A DNA stretch of 64,000 nt, taken from contig DASWII010000009.1 of the NCBI GenBank assembly GCA_036397755.1, positions 91,085-155,084 on the forward strand, read 5' to 3'. The DNA is from CAMYLY01 sp036397755. Lineage in GTDB: Bacteria; Gemmatimonadota; Gemmatimonadetes; Gemmatimonadales; GWC2-71-9. The notes beneath the pieces were generated by a model. It was given only the letters and a program-made list of their open reading frames with translations, ran no database searches and was not told where the DNA came from. Of this stretch, positions 1 through 8,739 are shown one piece after another. Numbering within the stretch: position 1 is the first letter of the stretch; the number at the start of each line of letters is the position of its first letter. The position numbers and the translations under genes were made by a program.

Positions 1-2
1 AC

Positions 3-233
3 CTCGATCGCACGCTGGCGCGGGCCGTGGAGCACTGGCGGTTCGAACGCCTGGGCATGGTGGAGCGCAACATCCTGCGGATGGCGTTGTTCGAGATGGA
101 GCACGCCGTGGTGCCGCCGCGCGTGGTGATCAACGAAGCGGTGGAACTCGCGCACCGCTTTGCGGGTGGGACGGCTCCAGGATTCGTGAACGGCGTTCTC
201 GATGCCGCGGCGCGCGCCGCCGGACGTCTATGA
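3..233 (+). CDS. nusB: NusB, transcription antitermination factor (C-terminal part)
   Basis: This is the end of a reading frame that enters from the left edge of the window, so the N-terminus is missing. About 76 residues are visible. They form the all-helical C-terminal half of NusB, with the typical pattern WRFERLGMVERNILRMALFEM followed by 'PPRVVINEAVELAHRFAGGTAPGFVNGVLD'-type helices. NusB binds boxA RNA together with NusE (S10) in rRNA antitermination. The stop codon overlaps the start of the next gene in an ATGA arrangement, so the two are probably cotranslated. The family call is secure for this fragment; the true start cannot be seen. Confidence 0.9.
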   Translation, partial: LDRTLARAVEHWRFERLGMVERNILRMALFEMEHAVVPPRVVINEAVELAHRFAGGTAPGFVNGVLDAAARAAGRL

Positions 234-1351
234 AGATCCTGGCCGTCAATTGGCAGGATCGGGACAATCCGCAGGCCGGTGGCGCCGAAGTGCACTTGTT
301 CGAGCTGCTGCGCCGGCTCGTGGGGCGCGGGCATCAGATCACCCTGGTTGCCTCGGGATGGCCTGGTGCCGACTCGGAGGTGCAGCTCGACGGCATTAGG
401 GTCCGCCGCGTCGGCGGGCGCCACTCGTTCGCCGTGCGAGGGCGCGCTGCCGTCCGCAAGGCACTGGCCGGCCAGGCCTATGACATCGTCGTCGAAGACA
501 TCAACAAGCTCCCGCTGTGCCTGCCGACCCTTACGCAGCTGCCCGTCTACGTGATTGTCCCCCACTTGTTCGGGGCCACGGCGTTTCGCGAGGCGGTGTT
601 GCCGGTGGCCGGCATCGTATGGTTGGCGGAGCGGGTCATTCCGTTGGTGTACCGCCGATCGACGTTTCATGCCATCAGCGAAAGCACACGAGAAGACTTG
701 ATCGGGCGAGGGATCGCCGCGGAGGCGATTCGAGTGATCTATCCGGGGGTCGATGCCGTCGCGTTCACCCCCGGTGATCCGACCGACCGGCCCGGCGAGC
801 CAACGTTCCTGTACGTTGGTAGATTGAAGCGTTATAAAGGGGTGGAGACCGCACTGCGGGCCGTCGCATTGGCGCGCGACCGCGGCGTGCTGTTGCGCCT
901 GTTGGTAGCGGGGCAGGGGGGGGATCGCGCTCGGCTCGAGCGCCTGACCGCGCGCCTGGCGCTCGGAGACCGGGTGGAGTTCCTCGGGTTCGTGTCCGAG
1001 GACCGGAAGCGCGAGTTGCTGCGGACGTCGTGGGCCGTGCTGTTCCCGTCGCCCAAGGAAGGGTGGGGCATGAGCAACGTCGAGGCGGCGGCCTGTGGCA
1101 CGCCGGCGATCGCGTCGGACGCGCCGGGATTGCGCGAGTCGGTGCGGCACGGCGAAACGGGGTTGCTCGTCCCCCACGGTGACCCGGCGGCCATGCTGGA
1201 CGCCATGCTCAGGCTGGCGACGGATCGCCAGTTCGTCGAGATCCTGGGCCGAGGCGCGCGGCGGTTTGCGGAGACGTTCTCGTGGGATGCCGCGGCGCGG
1301 CGGACGGAGCGGCATCTCGAGGAAGCCCTCGAGGCGGGGGCGCCACGATAA
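230..1351 (+). CDS. Glycosyltransferase family 4 (GT-B fold)
   Basis: The protein has 373 residues and is likely a retaining GT-B glycosyltransferase acting at the cytoplasmic face of the membrane on a nucleotide-sugar donor. The N-terminal Rossmann half begins MKILAVNWQDRDNPQAGGAE, with the Gly-Gly-Ala-Glu acceptor loop usual in GT4. The C-terminal half begins near residue 185 with 'FLYVGRLKRYKG' and contains the E-x7-E signature in 'SPKEGWGMSNVEAAACGTP' around residues 270-290, which binds the donor. The start is the ATG overlapping the nusB stop. Substrate and acceptor cannot be predicted; a role in polysaccharide or glycolipid synthesis is possible. Confidence 0.85.
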   Translation: MKILAVNWQDRDNPQAGGAEVHLFELLRRLVGRGHQITLVASGWPGADSEVQLDGIRVRRVGGRHSFAVRGRAAVRKALAGQAYDIVVEDINKLPLCLPTLTQLPVYVIVPHLFGATAFREAVLPVAGIVWLAERVIPLVYRRSTFHAISESTREDLIGRGIAAEAIRVIYPGVDAVAFTPGDPTDRPGEPTFLYVGRLKRYKGVETALRAVALARDRGVLLRLLVAGQGGDRARLERLTARLALGDRVEFLGFVSEDRKRELLRTSWAVLFPSPKEGWGMSNVEAAACGTPAIASDAPGLRESVRHGETGLLVPHGDPAAMLDAMLRLATDRQFVEILGRGARRFAETFSWDAAARRTERHLEEALEAGAPR

Positions 1352-1369
1352 CCATAGGAGAGACGGCGG

Positions 1370-1666
1370 ATGCGGATCACGGTGACGGCACGCCACAGCG
1401 ACATTCCCGATGAACTCAGAGCGCGAGCGCACGACCAGATGGCACGAGTTGCCAAGCTGGCGCATCGCCCGCAGCATGCAGAGGTAGTCTTCGATCACGA
1501 CCATGGGAAGAAGATCGTGGAAATCCAGCTCGCGATGCCCCGCGGTGTCGTGAAGATCGCGACGGCGGAGGCCGACGACTTTCGATCCGCCCTCGACCGG
1601 GCCGCGGACAAGCTGCGAAGCCAGTTGGACAAGCTCCCCGAACGGTCGCGGCGCCCGGTCGCATGA
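1370..1666 (+). CDS. hpf: Ribosome hibernation promoting factor, short HPF/RaiA family
   Basis: The 98-residue protein matches the short HPF/YfiA fold: MRITVTARHSDIPDELRARA, a central 'AEVVFDHDHGKKIVEIQL' beta segment and a C-terminal 'DDFRSALDRAADKLRSQLDK' helix. It binds the 30S decoding region in stationary phase. It lacks the C-terminal dimerisation domain of long HPF. An AGGAGA-like ribosome site precedes the ATG ('ataggagagacgg'). Its end overlaps hprK by 4 bases, the same arrangement in which rpoN-linked hpf genes sit beside PTS genes in other bacteria, which suggests co-regulation with carbon status. Confidence 0.88.
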   Translation: MRITVTARHSDIPDELRARAHDQMARVAKLAHRPQHAEVVFDHDHGKKIVEIQLAMPRGVVKIATAEADDFRSALDRAADKLRSQLDKLPERSRRPVA

Positions 1667-2640
1667 AGCCCAATACCCTCACCGTGCGCGACGTGCTCGC
1701 GCACAAAGGGGCGTCCCTGCAATTGGCGCTCGTCTCCGGGGCCGAGGGACTGGATCGGCCCATCACGGTGGCGGAAGTATCGAGCCCTGGACTCGTGCTG
1801 GCCGGGTTCACCGCTCGATTCAACAGCAAGCGCCTGCACGCGTTGGGGGAGACGGAGATCGCGTACCTGGAGTCCCTGGACGTCGACCGCCGGCGCGAGG
1901 CCCTGAGCGCCTTGATGAGCTACGACCTCCCGTGTGTGTTCGTCATGAAGGCCCAGCCGGTGCCCGAGGAGCTGGTCGCGCTGTCCGAGGAGCGCGCGAT
2001 CCCGGTCCTGGTTTCGCAGTTGAAGACGGCGGAGTTCTACCGCCGAATCAACCCGTTCCTGGCGGAGACGTTCGCCCCCACGGACACGGTGCACGGATCG
2101 CTTGCCGACGTGTACGGTGTCGGGTTGCTGTTCGTGGGTCGCTCGGGGATCGGGAAGAGCGAATGCGTGCTGGATCTCGTCGAACGCGGTCATCGGCTCG
2201 TGGCGGACGACGTCGTACGGGTGTGGCGCCGCGGGGCCGATGTGCTGATCGGCCGCGCGCACGAATTCTCGCACAAGTACATGGAGATCCGCGGCGTGGG
2301 CCTCGTGGATGTCTCCGCGCTGTTTGGCGTGCGGGCCGTCCGGCAGCAGAAACGCATCGAGGTGGTGGTGAAGCTCACCGATTGGGAGGAGAGCCAGCAG
2401 GACGTCGATCGCACCGGGTTGGATCGCAAGTCGGAGACCTTCTTGGGCGTGGACGTACCCATGGTCGAGATCCCGCTGAATCCGGGAAAGAACCTCACGG
2501 TGATCTGTGAGGTCGTCGCCATGAATCACTTGTTACGGTATAGCGGAGTCGACAGCGCCAAGCAGTTCAACGATCGGTTGATCGAGCAGATGGCGGCGCA
2601 GGCGGAACTGCGGGAGTACCTCGCCGAAGACGATGAGTGA
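1663..2640 (+). CDS. hprK: HPr kinase/phosphorylase
   Basis: This 325-residue bifunctional enzyme phosphorylates and dephosphorylates the regulatory serine of HPr. Residues 1-130 are the N-terminal HPrK domain. The catalytic domain carries the Walker A P-loop GRSGIGKSE at about residues 158-166, followed by 'LVADDVV', and the HPrK signature around 'MEIRGVGLVDV' near residue 208. Length is typical (about 310-330). The ATG overlaps the hpf stop, and the gene overlaps the EIIA gene by 8 bases. The target is present: the HPr encoded at 4867 keeps both the catalytic His and the regulatory Ser. Confidence 0.95.
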   Translation: MKPNTLTVRDVLAHKGASLQLALVSGAEGLDRPITVAEVSSPGLVLAGFTARFNSKRLHALGETEIAYLESLDVDRRREALSALMSYDLPCVFVMKAQPVPEELVALSEERAIPVLVSQLKTAEFYRRINPFLAETFAPTDTVHGSLADVYGVGLLFVGRSGIGKSECVLDLVERGHRLVADDVVRVWRRGADVLIGRAHEFSHKYMEIRGVGLVDVSALFGVRAVRQQKRIEVVVKLTDWEESQQDVDRTGLDRKSETFLGVDVPMVEIPLNPGKNLTVICEVVAMNHLLRYSGVDSAKQFNDRLIEQMAAQAELREYLAEDDE

Positions 2641-3013
2641 TCGGCTGCAGGGCGTGATCGTCTCGCATGGCGGAGTCGCGGAAACGCTTGTGGAGGCGGT
2701 GGCGAGCATCACGGGCGAACGGGACGGGCTCCGGGCCGTGAGTAATGCCGGCTCGACGCGGGAAGAGCTGTGTCGCCGAGTGGATGAGGCTGTGGGGCGG
2801 GGCCCAGCGATCGTGTTCGTTGATATGCCGGCTGGGAGCTGCCTCCAGGCGGTCTTGATGGAGCTCCGCACACGGACCGATCTGGCGGTCGTGGCCGGCG
2901 TCAACCTGCCGATGCTGCTTGACTTCGTGTACCATCGCGACCTGAGTGCCGAGCGCGCCGCGAGTCGGTTGGTGGACAAGGGCAGAGACGCGATCCAGTC
3001 GTTTCGGCCGTGA
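2633..3013 (+). CDS. PTS EIIA component, mannose/fructose/sorbose family
   Basis: The 126-residue cytosolic protein resembles ManX-type EIIA. The expected phosphorylated His is His12 in 'GVIVSHGGVAETL', placed after the first beta strand as in the family. A later 'IVFVDMPAGS' strand-loop fits the same fold. It would accept phosphate from HPr and pass it to the EIIB encoded next. It overlaps hprK (8 bases) and EIIB (GTGA overlap), so it belongs to a translationally coupled operon. No sugar-catabolic enzyme lies beside it, so its substrate or regulatory role is open. Confidence 0.88.
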   Translation: MSDRLQGVIVSHGGVAETLVEAVASITGERDGLRAVSNAGSTREELCRRVDEAVGRGPAIVFVDMPAGSCLQAVLMELRTRTDLAVVAGVNLPMLLDFVYHRDLSAERAASRLVDKGRDAIQSFRP

Positions 3014-3480
3014 CGGTGGCTCTGGTGCGGCTCGACGACCGCCTGGTCCATGGGCAGGTCGTGATCGGGTGGGTGCAGCCGCTGGGAGTGAGCCGGATCG
3101 CGCTCGTGGACGATCGCTTGCGCGACGACACGTGGGAGCAAGACATCTGTCGGCTGGGCGTGCCGCCGGGCATCCGGGTCGAATTCGCTTCGGTGCACGA
3201 GGCGTGGGACCGGTATCAGGAATGGAGTGGCTCGAGCGAACAAGTGCTGGTCCTGGTCGGGGATGTCGATCACGCGGTGCGCCTGTGTGAAGGCGCCCCG
3301 GTGGGCCGGCTGAACCTGGGTGGTATCCACCACGCGCCCGGACGCACGGAGCGGCTCGCGTACATGTTTCTGTCGGACGAGGAAGCGCGGCAACTCCAAG
3401 CACTGGGGGACACGGGAGTCGAGATCTCCGCCCAGGCGGTGCCGTCATCGAAGGGCGTGTCACTTGGGGAGCTGCTTTAG
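3010..3480 (+). CDS. PTS EIIB component, mannose/fructose/sorbose family
   Basis: This 156-residue protein begins with GTG overlapping the EIIA stop. The motif 'VRLDDRLVHGQV' with His14 is the diagnostic phosphorylation site of mannose-family EIIB (RxDxRLxHGQ). It takes phosphate from the EIIA His and passes it to sugar at the EIIC/EIID channel. Length is normal. The stop TAG overlaps the GTG start of EIIC by one base. The family is secure; the sugar is not predictable. Confidence 0.92.
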   Translation: MTVALVRLDDRLVHGQVVIGWVQPLGVSRIALVDDRLRDDTWEQDICRLGVPPGIRVEFASVHEAWDRYQEWSGSSEQVLVLVGDVDHAVRLCEGAPVGRLNLGGIHHAPGRTERLAYMFLSDEEARQLQALGDTGVEISAQAVPSSKGVSLGELL

Positions 3481-4145
3481 TGTCTAATGCACTCGCGCTG
3501 CTGTTGTGGGGTCTCGTCGTCGGGCTGGACCTGGTCTCGATTGGACAGTTCATGATCGCGCGCCCACTCGTCGCGGGGACGGTGGCGGGCCTGCTGGTGG
3601 GAGACCCGGGTGCCGGTGTCGCGGTCGGCCTCGTACTCGAACTGTTCGCGCTCGACGTAATGCCCGTCGGAGCCGTGCGCTATCCGGATTACGGGCTGGG
3701 CGCCATTGCCGCCACTGCGGTGGCGGCCGGCGCCCCAGCCGAACTCGCGCTCGGGCTCGGTGTCGTGCTGGGACTGGTCGTGGCCATGGCCGGAGAGTTC
3801 GGCAGCCACCTGGTCCGCGAGGCCAACGCCGCGGCTACCATGACGCAGGAGCCGGCGCTCGCCGCCGGGGACGCGAGGACCGTGACTCGATTGCACGGCG
3901 GCGGCTTGCTGCGCGACGGTGCGCGCGCCCTCATCGTGTGCGGCCTCGGACTTGCGCTCGCGGCGGTCGTGCGCTCGACGGCCCTGATGGGCGCGCGGGC
4001 CGCCGTGCTCTTGGGCGCGGTCATGGTGGGATGCGCGATCGGGACCGCTGCGACCGGCGCCTTGCGTGTGACCGGGCGGCGGGAACACGTCGGATGGTTG
4101 GCGGCGGGCGTCGCGGCGGGCTTGCTCGTGGTGATGATCGCATGA
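3480..4145 (+). CDS. PTS EIIC component, mannose/sorbose family
   Basis: The 221-residue integral membrane protein starts with GTG and has several hydrophobic segments. The opening 'WGLVVGLDLVSIGQFMIARP' and 'LVGDPGAGVAVGLVLELFALDVMPVGA' regions match the conserved N-terminal half of ManY/SorA-type EIIC, including a Glu in a membrane segment. It is shorter than the usual roughly 250-265 residues. It forms the sugar channel with EIID, whose ATG overlaps this stop. The shortness may mean reduced C-terminal helices or a regulatory rather than transport role; that is inference. Confidence 0.85.
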   Translation: MSNALALLLWGLVVGLDLVSIGQFMIARPLVAGTVAGLLVGDPGAGVAVGLVLELFALDVMPVGAVRYPDYGLGAIAATAVAAGAPAELALGLGVVLGLVVAMAGEFGSHLVREANAAATMTQEPALAAGDARTVTRLHGGGLLRDGARALIVCGLGLALAAVVRSTALMGARAAVLLGAVMVGCAIGTAATGALRVTGRREHVGWLAAGVAAGLLVVMIA

Positions 4146-4876
4146 GCGCCGGCCTGCGTGCCGCGTTCTGGCGCACCCTACTGATTCAGGCCTCATGGGG
4201 CTATGACCGGATGATCGGCATCGGAATGGCGTATGCCATGCGGCCGCTATTGCCCACGGATCCGTCCACGGGGGCGGCGTCGCCGGACGTCATAGCGCGA
4301 TCGGCCGGGTTCTTCAATGCTCATCCGTATCTCGCGGGCGTGGCTGTCGGCGCGCTGAGCCGCGCGGAGGTTGACGGTGTTGGCAGCGAGCAGCTCGCGC
4401 GCTTGCGGGCGGCGCTGAGCGGTCCGCTCGGTTCGATCGGCGATCGGTTGTTCTGGGGCGGCCTCCTGCGTGCGGCATCGGGACTCGGTCTCATCGTCGC
4501 CGCGCTGGCCTCCGCGCCCTGGGCGGTGGCGGTGTTCCTGCTGAGCTACAACATCCCCCATCTGTTCGTTCGGCGCTGGGCGATTGCCGCCGGATGGCGG
4601 GAGGGGGCGTCGGTCAGCCGCGCGCTGAGTGGGTTCGTGCTGCGGGGGGCGGTCGTCTGGGCTCAGCGCTTGGCCGCCCTGACCGTGGGCATGGCGGTGC
4701 CGATCGTGGCGGCGACGCTCCTGCGGCCCTACACGGGTTCCTTGGTCGGCGGTGCGCTTGCCGTCGCGCTCGCCGTGACCGTTGCGGGCAGGTGGCTGGC
4801 GCCAACGCTCGGCGGCATGCGCCTGGCGTTGCTGGCGGGGGGCGCGGCGCTGCTCGGAGGGGCCCTGTGGCCGTAG
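4142..4876 (+). CDS. PTS EIID component, mannose/sorbose family
   Basis: The 244-residue protein begins MSAGLRAAFWRTLLIQASWG, which matches the conserved EIID opening, followed by 'YDRMIGIGMAYAM' and 'FFNAHPYLAGVAVGA'. The segment 'GPLGSIGDRLFWGG' is the family's conserved central motif (GDxxFW). Several C-terminal membrane segments follow. The start was taken at the ATG overlapping the EIIC stop; the open frame runs further upstream but that part is antisense-like to EIIC. The gene overlaps HPr by 10 bases. Confidence 0.9.
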   Translation: MSAGLRAAFWRTLLIQASWGYDRMIGIGMAYAMRPLLPTDPSTGAASPDVIARSAGFFNAHPYLAGVAVGALSRAEVDGVGSEQLARLRAALSGPLGSIGDRLFWGGLLRAASGLGLIVAALASAPWAVAVFLLSYNIPHLFVRRWAIAAGWREGASVSRALSGFVLRGAVVWAQRLAALTVGMAVPIVAATLLRPYTGSLVGGALAVALAVTVAGRWLAPTLGGMRLALLAGGAALLGGALWP

Positions 4877-5139
4877 CCGAGCGCACGGTCCGCGTGGAGA
4901 ACCGGCTGGGCATTCACGCGCGTCCGGCTGCGGAGATCGTGAAGGTCGCGGCGCGATTCAGCTGTATGATTCAGCTGGCCAAAGACGCACAGTGGGTCAA
5001 CGGGAAGAGCATCATGGGGGTGATGACGCTGGCGGCGGAACAGGGCAGCGAGCTGACGATTCGTGCCGAAGGGGATGACGCGCAGGCGGCCGTCGACGCG
5101 CTCGCCGAATGCGCGGGGAAGAAGTGGGAGGAATGGTGA
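4867..5139 (+). CDS. ptsH: HPr phosphocarrier protein
   Basis: The 90-residue protein starts at a GTG inside the EIID end. 'LGIHARPAA' holds His17, equivalent to the catalytic His15, and 'GKSIMGVMTLA' holds Ser48, equivalent to regulatory Ser46; the 31-residue spacing is conserved. It receives phosphate from EI and donates it to EIIA, and it is the substrate of HPr kinase. Having both sites together with hprK means this phosphocarrier can be controlled by two phosphorylations. The gene overlaps ptsI by 7 bases. Confidence 0.95.
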   Translation: MAVAERTVRVENRLGIHARPAAEIVKVAARFSCMIQLAKDAQWVNGKSIMGVMTLAAEQGSELTIRAEGDDAQAAVDALAECAGKKWEEW

Positions 5140-6932
5140 AAGAACGGTTGCTGCGCGGCGTAGGCGTCTCGCCCGGGATCGCCATCGGTCCGGCGCGGTT
5201 CGTGCACTGGGAATTGCCGCGGGTGACGCGACGGCTGGTAGCCAGCGACCGGGTCGACGCGGAGGTCGCGCGGCTTCACGAAGCCGTTGACGAAGTACGC
5301 TCGTTGCTGGATCAGCTGCGGGTGCACACGCAAGAGCGTGCGGGTGCCGAAGAGGCCAAGATCTTCGACGCACAGATCCTCATGCTGGAAGACCCCGAGT
5401 TCCTGCGTGAGGTCGAGGCGCTGATCCACGACAACCAGTTGAGCGCCGAGCGCGCTTTTGAGTTCAAGACGCTCGAGATGCGGGCGTTGTGGGCCCAGTC
5501 CTCCAGCCCTCGGCTCCGCCAGCGGGTCGCGGATCTCGCGGGCGTGCAACTGCGCGTCCTGAACCGCCTCCTGGGCAAGTCCTTCGAGCACGTGCTCCAG
5601 AGTGAAGGCGATCAGCCGGTGATCGTGTTCATGCGGGAGCTCACGCCTGGACTGATGATCCAATTCGAGCGTGATCGGGTAGCTGGGTTCGCAACCGAGC
5701 AGGGGACACGCACAGCGCACGCGGCCATTCTGGCACGCAGCCTCGGCATTCCGTGCGTCATGGGACTCGTGGGCGCGATGAACCGCATCGAGTCCGGTGT
5801 GCAAGTGGTGTTGGATGGGTCGCACGGCGCGGTACTCGTCGCGCCGACTCCGGCGGAACTCGACGCCGCCCGCGAGACCGAGCGCGTGCGTCTCGACATC
5901 GAGCAGCGATTGGAGGCCGATCGGGGGGCGCCGAACGTGACCCTCGACGGCGACGCCGTCGACATCCGAGCCACGGTGGATCTGCCGGACGACATCGACT
6001 TGGCGCTGCGCCACGGCGCAGCGGGAATCGGGCTCTTGCGCACCGAGTTCCTGCTGATGGGGCGGACGGGGATGCCCAGCGAAGAGGAACAGGTCGCGGT
6101 GTTCGAACGCGCGGCCCGCGCATTTGCCGACTTTCCCGTCGTCATTCGAAGTTACGATCTCGGCGGGGACAAGTACCCGGCCATGTTCAGCCCCGAGCCG
6201 GAGCCCAACCCGTTCCTGGGGTGGCGCGCCATCCGGGTGAGCCTCGACGAGCCCCAGTTCTTCCGCATCCAGTTGCGCGCGCTGCTGCGGGCGCGGCGCC
6301 ATGGCGATATCCGCGTGATGCTCCCGCTGGTGACGGCCGTCGAGGAACTGGAGCGCGTCAAAGAGATCCTGGCCGAAGAGCGCGAGGCGTTGGCCGAAGC
6401 CGGTGTCGCGGCGGCGGAATCCATGCCGTTGGGGGTGATGATCGAGACCCCGGCGGCCGCGCTGCTCGTCGAGCAGATCAGCGCGCGCTGCGACTTTCTG
6501 AGCGTCGGCACGAGCGACCTCACGCAGTACACGTTGGCGGTCGATCGCGGGAATGCCAGAATGGCCGAGCGATTCGACCCGCTGCATCCGGCGGTGGTCC
6601 GGCTGCTCCACGAGATCGTGACGGCCGGCCAGCGGCACGGGATCGAGGCGAGCGTTTGTGGACTTATGGCCTCGGATCCTGTGAGCGTCTTCCTGTTGAT
6701 TGGACTCGGCTACCGCGTCTTCAGTGTGGCCACCGCCGCGTTGCCGGTGGTCGGTTGGGTCGTGCGGCAGTTGCACGGCACCGAGTGCGCGGAATGCGCC
6801 ACCCAGGTGTTGACCGCCTCGACGGGTCGTGAAGTGCGCGAACACTTGTTGAAGGCGCTGGCGAGTCGCGTAGACCTGAAGATGCTCGACGGAGGCGAGT
6901 TGCCGGGGCTTTCGCTCTCCGCTAGTTTGTAA
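5133..6932 (+). CDS. ptsI: PTS Enzyme I, phosphoenolpyruvate-protein phosphotransferase
   Basis: This cytosolic enzyme takes phosphate from PEP on a His and passes it to HPr. The start chosen is ATG 5133, placed just after a strong GGGAGGA site; an in-frame ATG at 5109 would extend it without family support. The 599 residues are typical. 'GTRTAHAAILARSLGIP' carries the phosphorylated His196. The PEP-binding barrel shows 'GIGLLRTEFLLMGR', 'VIRSYDLGGDK', 'FLGWRAIR', 'MLPLVTAVEEL' and the catalytic 'SVCGLMASDP' Cys near the C-terminus. It ends the hpf-to-ptsI operon. Confidence 0.96.
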   Translation: MVKERLLRGVGVSPGIAIGPARFVHWELPRVTRRLVASDRVDAEVARLHEAVDEVRSLLDQLRVHTQERAGAEEAKIFDAQILMLEDPEFLREVEALIHDNQLSAERAFEFKTLEMRALWAQSSSPRLRQRVADLAGVQLRVLNRLLGKSFEHVLQSEGDQPVIVFMRELTPGLMIQFERDRVAGFATEQGTRTAHAAILARSLGIPCVMGLVGAMNRIESGVQVVLDGSHGAVLVAPTPAELDAARETERVRLDIEQRLEADRGAPNVTLDGDAVDIRATVDLPDDIDLALRHGAAGIGLLRTEFLLMGRTGMPSEEEQVAVFERAARAFADFPVVIRSYDLGGDKYPAMFSPEPEPNPFLGWRAIRVSLDEPQFFRIQLRALLRARRHGDIRVMLPLVTAVEELERVKEILAEEREALAEAGVAAAESMPLGVMIETPAAALLVEQISARCDFLSVGTSDLTQYTLAVDRGNARMAERFDPLHPAVVRLLHEIVTAGQRHGIEASVCGLMASDPVSVFLLIGLGYRVFSVATAALPVVGWVVRQLHGTECAECATQVLTASTGREVREHLLKALASRVDLKMLDGGELPGLSLSASL

Positions 6933-6967
6933 GCTCCGATTCCTCGTCCACGCGGCGTCACCTTCTC

Positions 6968-8155
6968 ATGAACGATCACACTTACATCTTCTCCTCCGAG
7001 TCGGTAACGGAGGGGCACCCCGACAAGATCGCGGATCAGATTTCCGACGCGGTGCTCGACGCGATGCTCGCGGGCGATCCCGCGTCGCGGGTGGCGTGCG
7101 AGACGCTTGTCACCACCGGGATGGTGATGCTGGCCGGCGAGATCACGTCCCGCGCGCGCGTGCATCTCGTCGACGTGGTGCGTGAAACGGTCCGCGGCAT
7201 CGGGTACACCAAGAGTGCCTTTGGACTCGATGCCGATACCTGCGCGGTCCTGACGTCCATCGATCCGCAGTCCGGAGACATCGCGCTGGGAGTCGACACA
7301 GGGGGGGCGGGGGATCAGGGCATGATGTTCGGGTACGCGTGCAACGAAACGCCGCAGCTCATGCCGCTACCCATCACGCTCGCTCACGGCCTGACCCGGC
7401 GACTCGCGACGACGCGGCGCGACGGTACGCTGCCGTGGCTTCGCCCCGACGGGAAAGCTCAGGTGACGACCCGCTATGAGGAGGGACAGCCAGTCGGCAT
7501 CGAGACGGTCGTGGTCTCCACCCAGCACGATCCCGCCGTGCGCCAGGATGAGCTCCGGGACGCCGTGACAACGCACGTGATCGCGCCGGTGATGAGCGAG
7601 TACGGATTCGGCCTGGATGGGGTCACGTTGTGGATTAACCCGACTGGACGCTTCGTGACCGGTGGTCCCCAAGGGGACGCGGGCCTCACGGGTCGGAAGA
7701 TCATCGTGGACACGTACGGAGGCTCGGCCCGCCATGGTGGTGGGGCGTTCAGCGGCAAAGACCCCTCGAAAGTCGACCGCTCGGCGACGTATGCCGCGCG
7801 GTGGGTGGCCAAGAACGTCGTAGCCGCGAAGCTCGCTCAGCGCTGCGAGGTGCAGCTTGCCTATGCCATCGGCGTCCCGGATCCCGTGTCAGTGATGGTC
7901 GACACGTTCGGGACGGGCGTTGTGAGCGAGGCGATCCTCCAGGACGCTGTGCGGTCGGTGTTCGATCTGACCCCACGTGGCATCATCGCGGCGCTCGACC
8001 TGCGCAAGCCGATTTACCAAGCCACGGCCGCGTACGGTCATTTTGGCCGCGAGCCCGAGGTGGTCGACATGGACTCGGGGTCGGCTACGTTATTCTCCTG
8101 GGAGGCGGTCGCGCGCGTCGCGGCATTGGAGGCGGCGGTCAAGCAGATCGCTTGA
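6968..8155 (+). CDS. metK: S-adenosylmethionine synthetase
   Basis: The 395-residue enzyme makes S-adenosylmethionine from ATP and methionine. It shows 'SSESVTEGHPDKIADQISDA' at the N-terminus (ATP-binding His and Asp), 'GAGDQGMMFGYA' around residue 115, and 'GGGAFSGKDPSKVDRSATYAAR' near residue 258, all diagnostic. The C-terminal 'YGHFGR' is also present. Length is standard. Only 35 bases separate it from ptsI and no SAM riboswitch is visible, so it may be read from the upstream operon or from a short promoter there. Confidence 0.97.
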   Translation: MNDHTYIFSSESVTEGHPDKIADQISDAVLDAMLAGDPASRVACETLVTTGMVMLAGEITSRARVHLVDVVRETVRGIGYTKSAFGLDADTCAVLTSIDPQSGDIALGVDTGGAGDQGMMFGYACNETPQLMPLPITLAHGLTRRLATTRRDGTLPWLRPDGKAQVTTRYEEGQPVGIETVVVSTQHDPAVRQDELRDAVTTHVIAPVMSEYGFGLDGVTLWINPTGRFVTGGPQGDAGLTGRKIIVDTYGGSARHGGGAFSGKDPSKVDRSATYAARWVAKNVVAAKLAQRCEVQLAYAIGVPDPVSVMVDTFGTGVVSEAILQDAVRSVFDLTPRGIIAALDLRKPIYQATAAYGHFGREPEVVDMDSGSATLFSWEAVARVAALEAAVKQIA

Positions 8156-8238
8156 GCCGCGACCGTGCGGCGAGTTCGAGGAACCGCCGCCGCAAGGCGC
8201 GTGAGATTGCCGGACCAACGCGTAGGACGGGGGAACGA

Positions 8239-8739
8239 GTGATCGAACTGCAGGTGGCGCACTTGGGGCTGGATCGCGCGACGAACACGCCGGTGGTGGT
8301 GTTGCAGGAGAAGGGCGGCGATCGGGTGTTACCGATATGGATCGGACCCGCCGAGGCCAGTGCGATCGCCATGGAACTCGCCGGCGTTAAGTTCGCCCGC
8401 CCCCTGACGCACGATCTCGTCAAACAGGTGATCCTCGGGCTCAATGCCACACTCCAGCGTGTGGTGATCACGCAGGTCAAAGACAACACGTATTTCGCGG
8501 AGCTGCACTTGCTCCGCGACAGCCAGGTGATTCAGATCGATGCCCGCCCGTCGGACAGCATCGCGGTCGCGCTCCGCCTGAGCGCGCCCATCTTCACCGA
8601 CGAGGCGCTGCTGGAGTTGACGACCGTCGACACGATTGAGCCCGTCCGCCCCGGCGAGGGTGGGCCGGTCGATGCCGAGTCGCTCCGGAAGTACCTGGAA
8701 GGTCTCGATCCCGAAGACTTCGGCAAGTTTGTTCCCTAG
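8239..8739 (+). CDS. Bifunctional nuclease family protein (DUF151)
   Basis: The 166-residue protein starts at GTG 8239 ('VIELQVAHLGLD') and matches the DUF151/BFN domain: 'RVLPIWIGPAEASAIAMEL', 'RPLTHDLVKQVI', 'VVITQVKDNTYFAELHL' and 'DARPSDSIAVALRL'. The tail 'LRKYLEGLDPEDFGKF' is the common C-terminal extension with a UvrB/UvrC-like look. Plant members have DNase and RNase activity, but the bacterial role is poorly known. Longer in-frame sequence upstream overlaps metK and was not used. It overlaps the next gene by 11 bases. Confidence 0.85.
   Translation: MIELQVAHLGLDRATNTPVVVLQEKGGDRVLPIWIGPAEASAIAMELAGVKFARPLTHDLVKQVILGLNATLQRVVITQVKDNTYFAELHLLRDSQVIQIDARPSDSIAVALRLSAPIFTDEALLELTTVDTIEPVRPGEGGPVDAESLRKYLEGLDPEDFGKFVP

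Noticed and set aside
3506..4141. N-terminal extension of the EIID frame
   Set aside because: It runs through the EIIC gene and is very Arg-rich; EIID homology begins exactly at the ATG at 4142.
4971..6845. A 624-codon minus-strand frame opposite ptsI
   Set aside because: Its composition is that of an antisense shadow, and ptsI on the plus strand is unmistakable.
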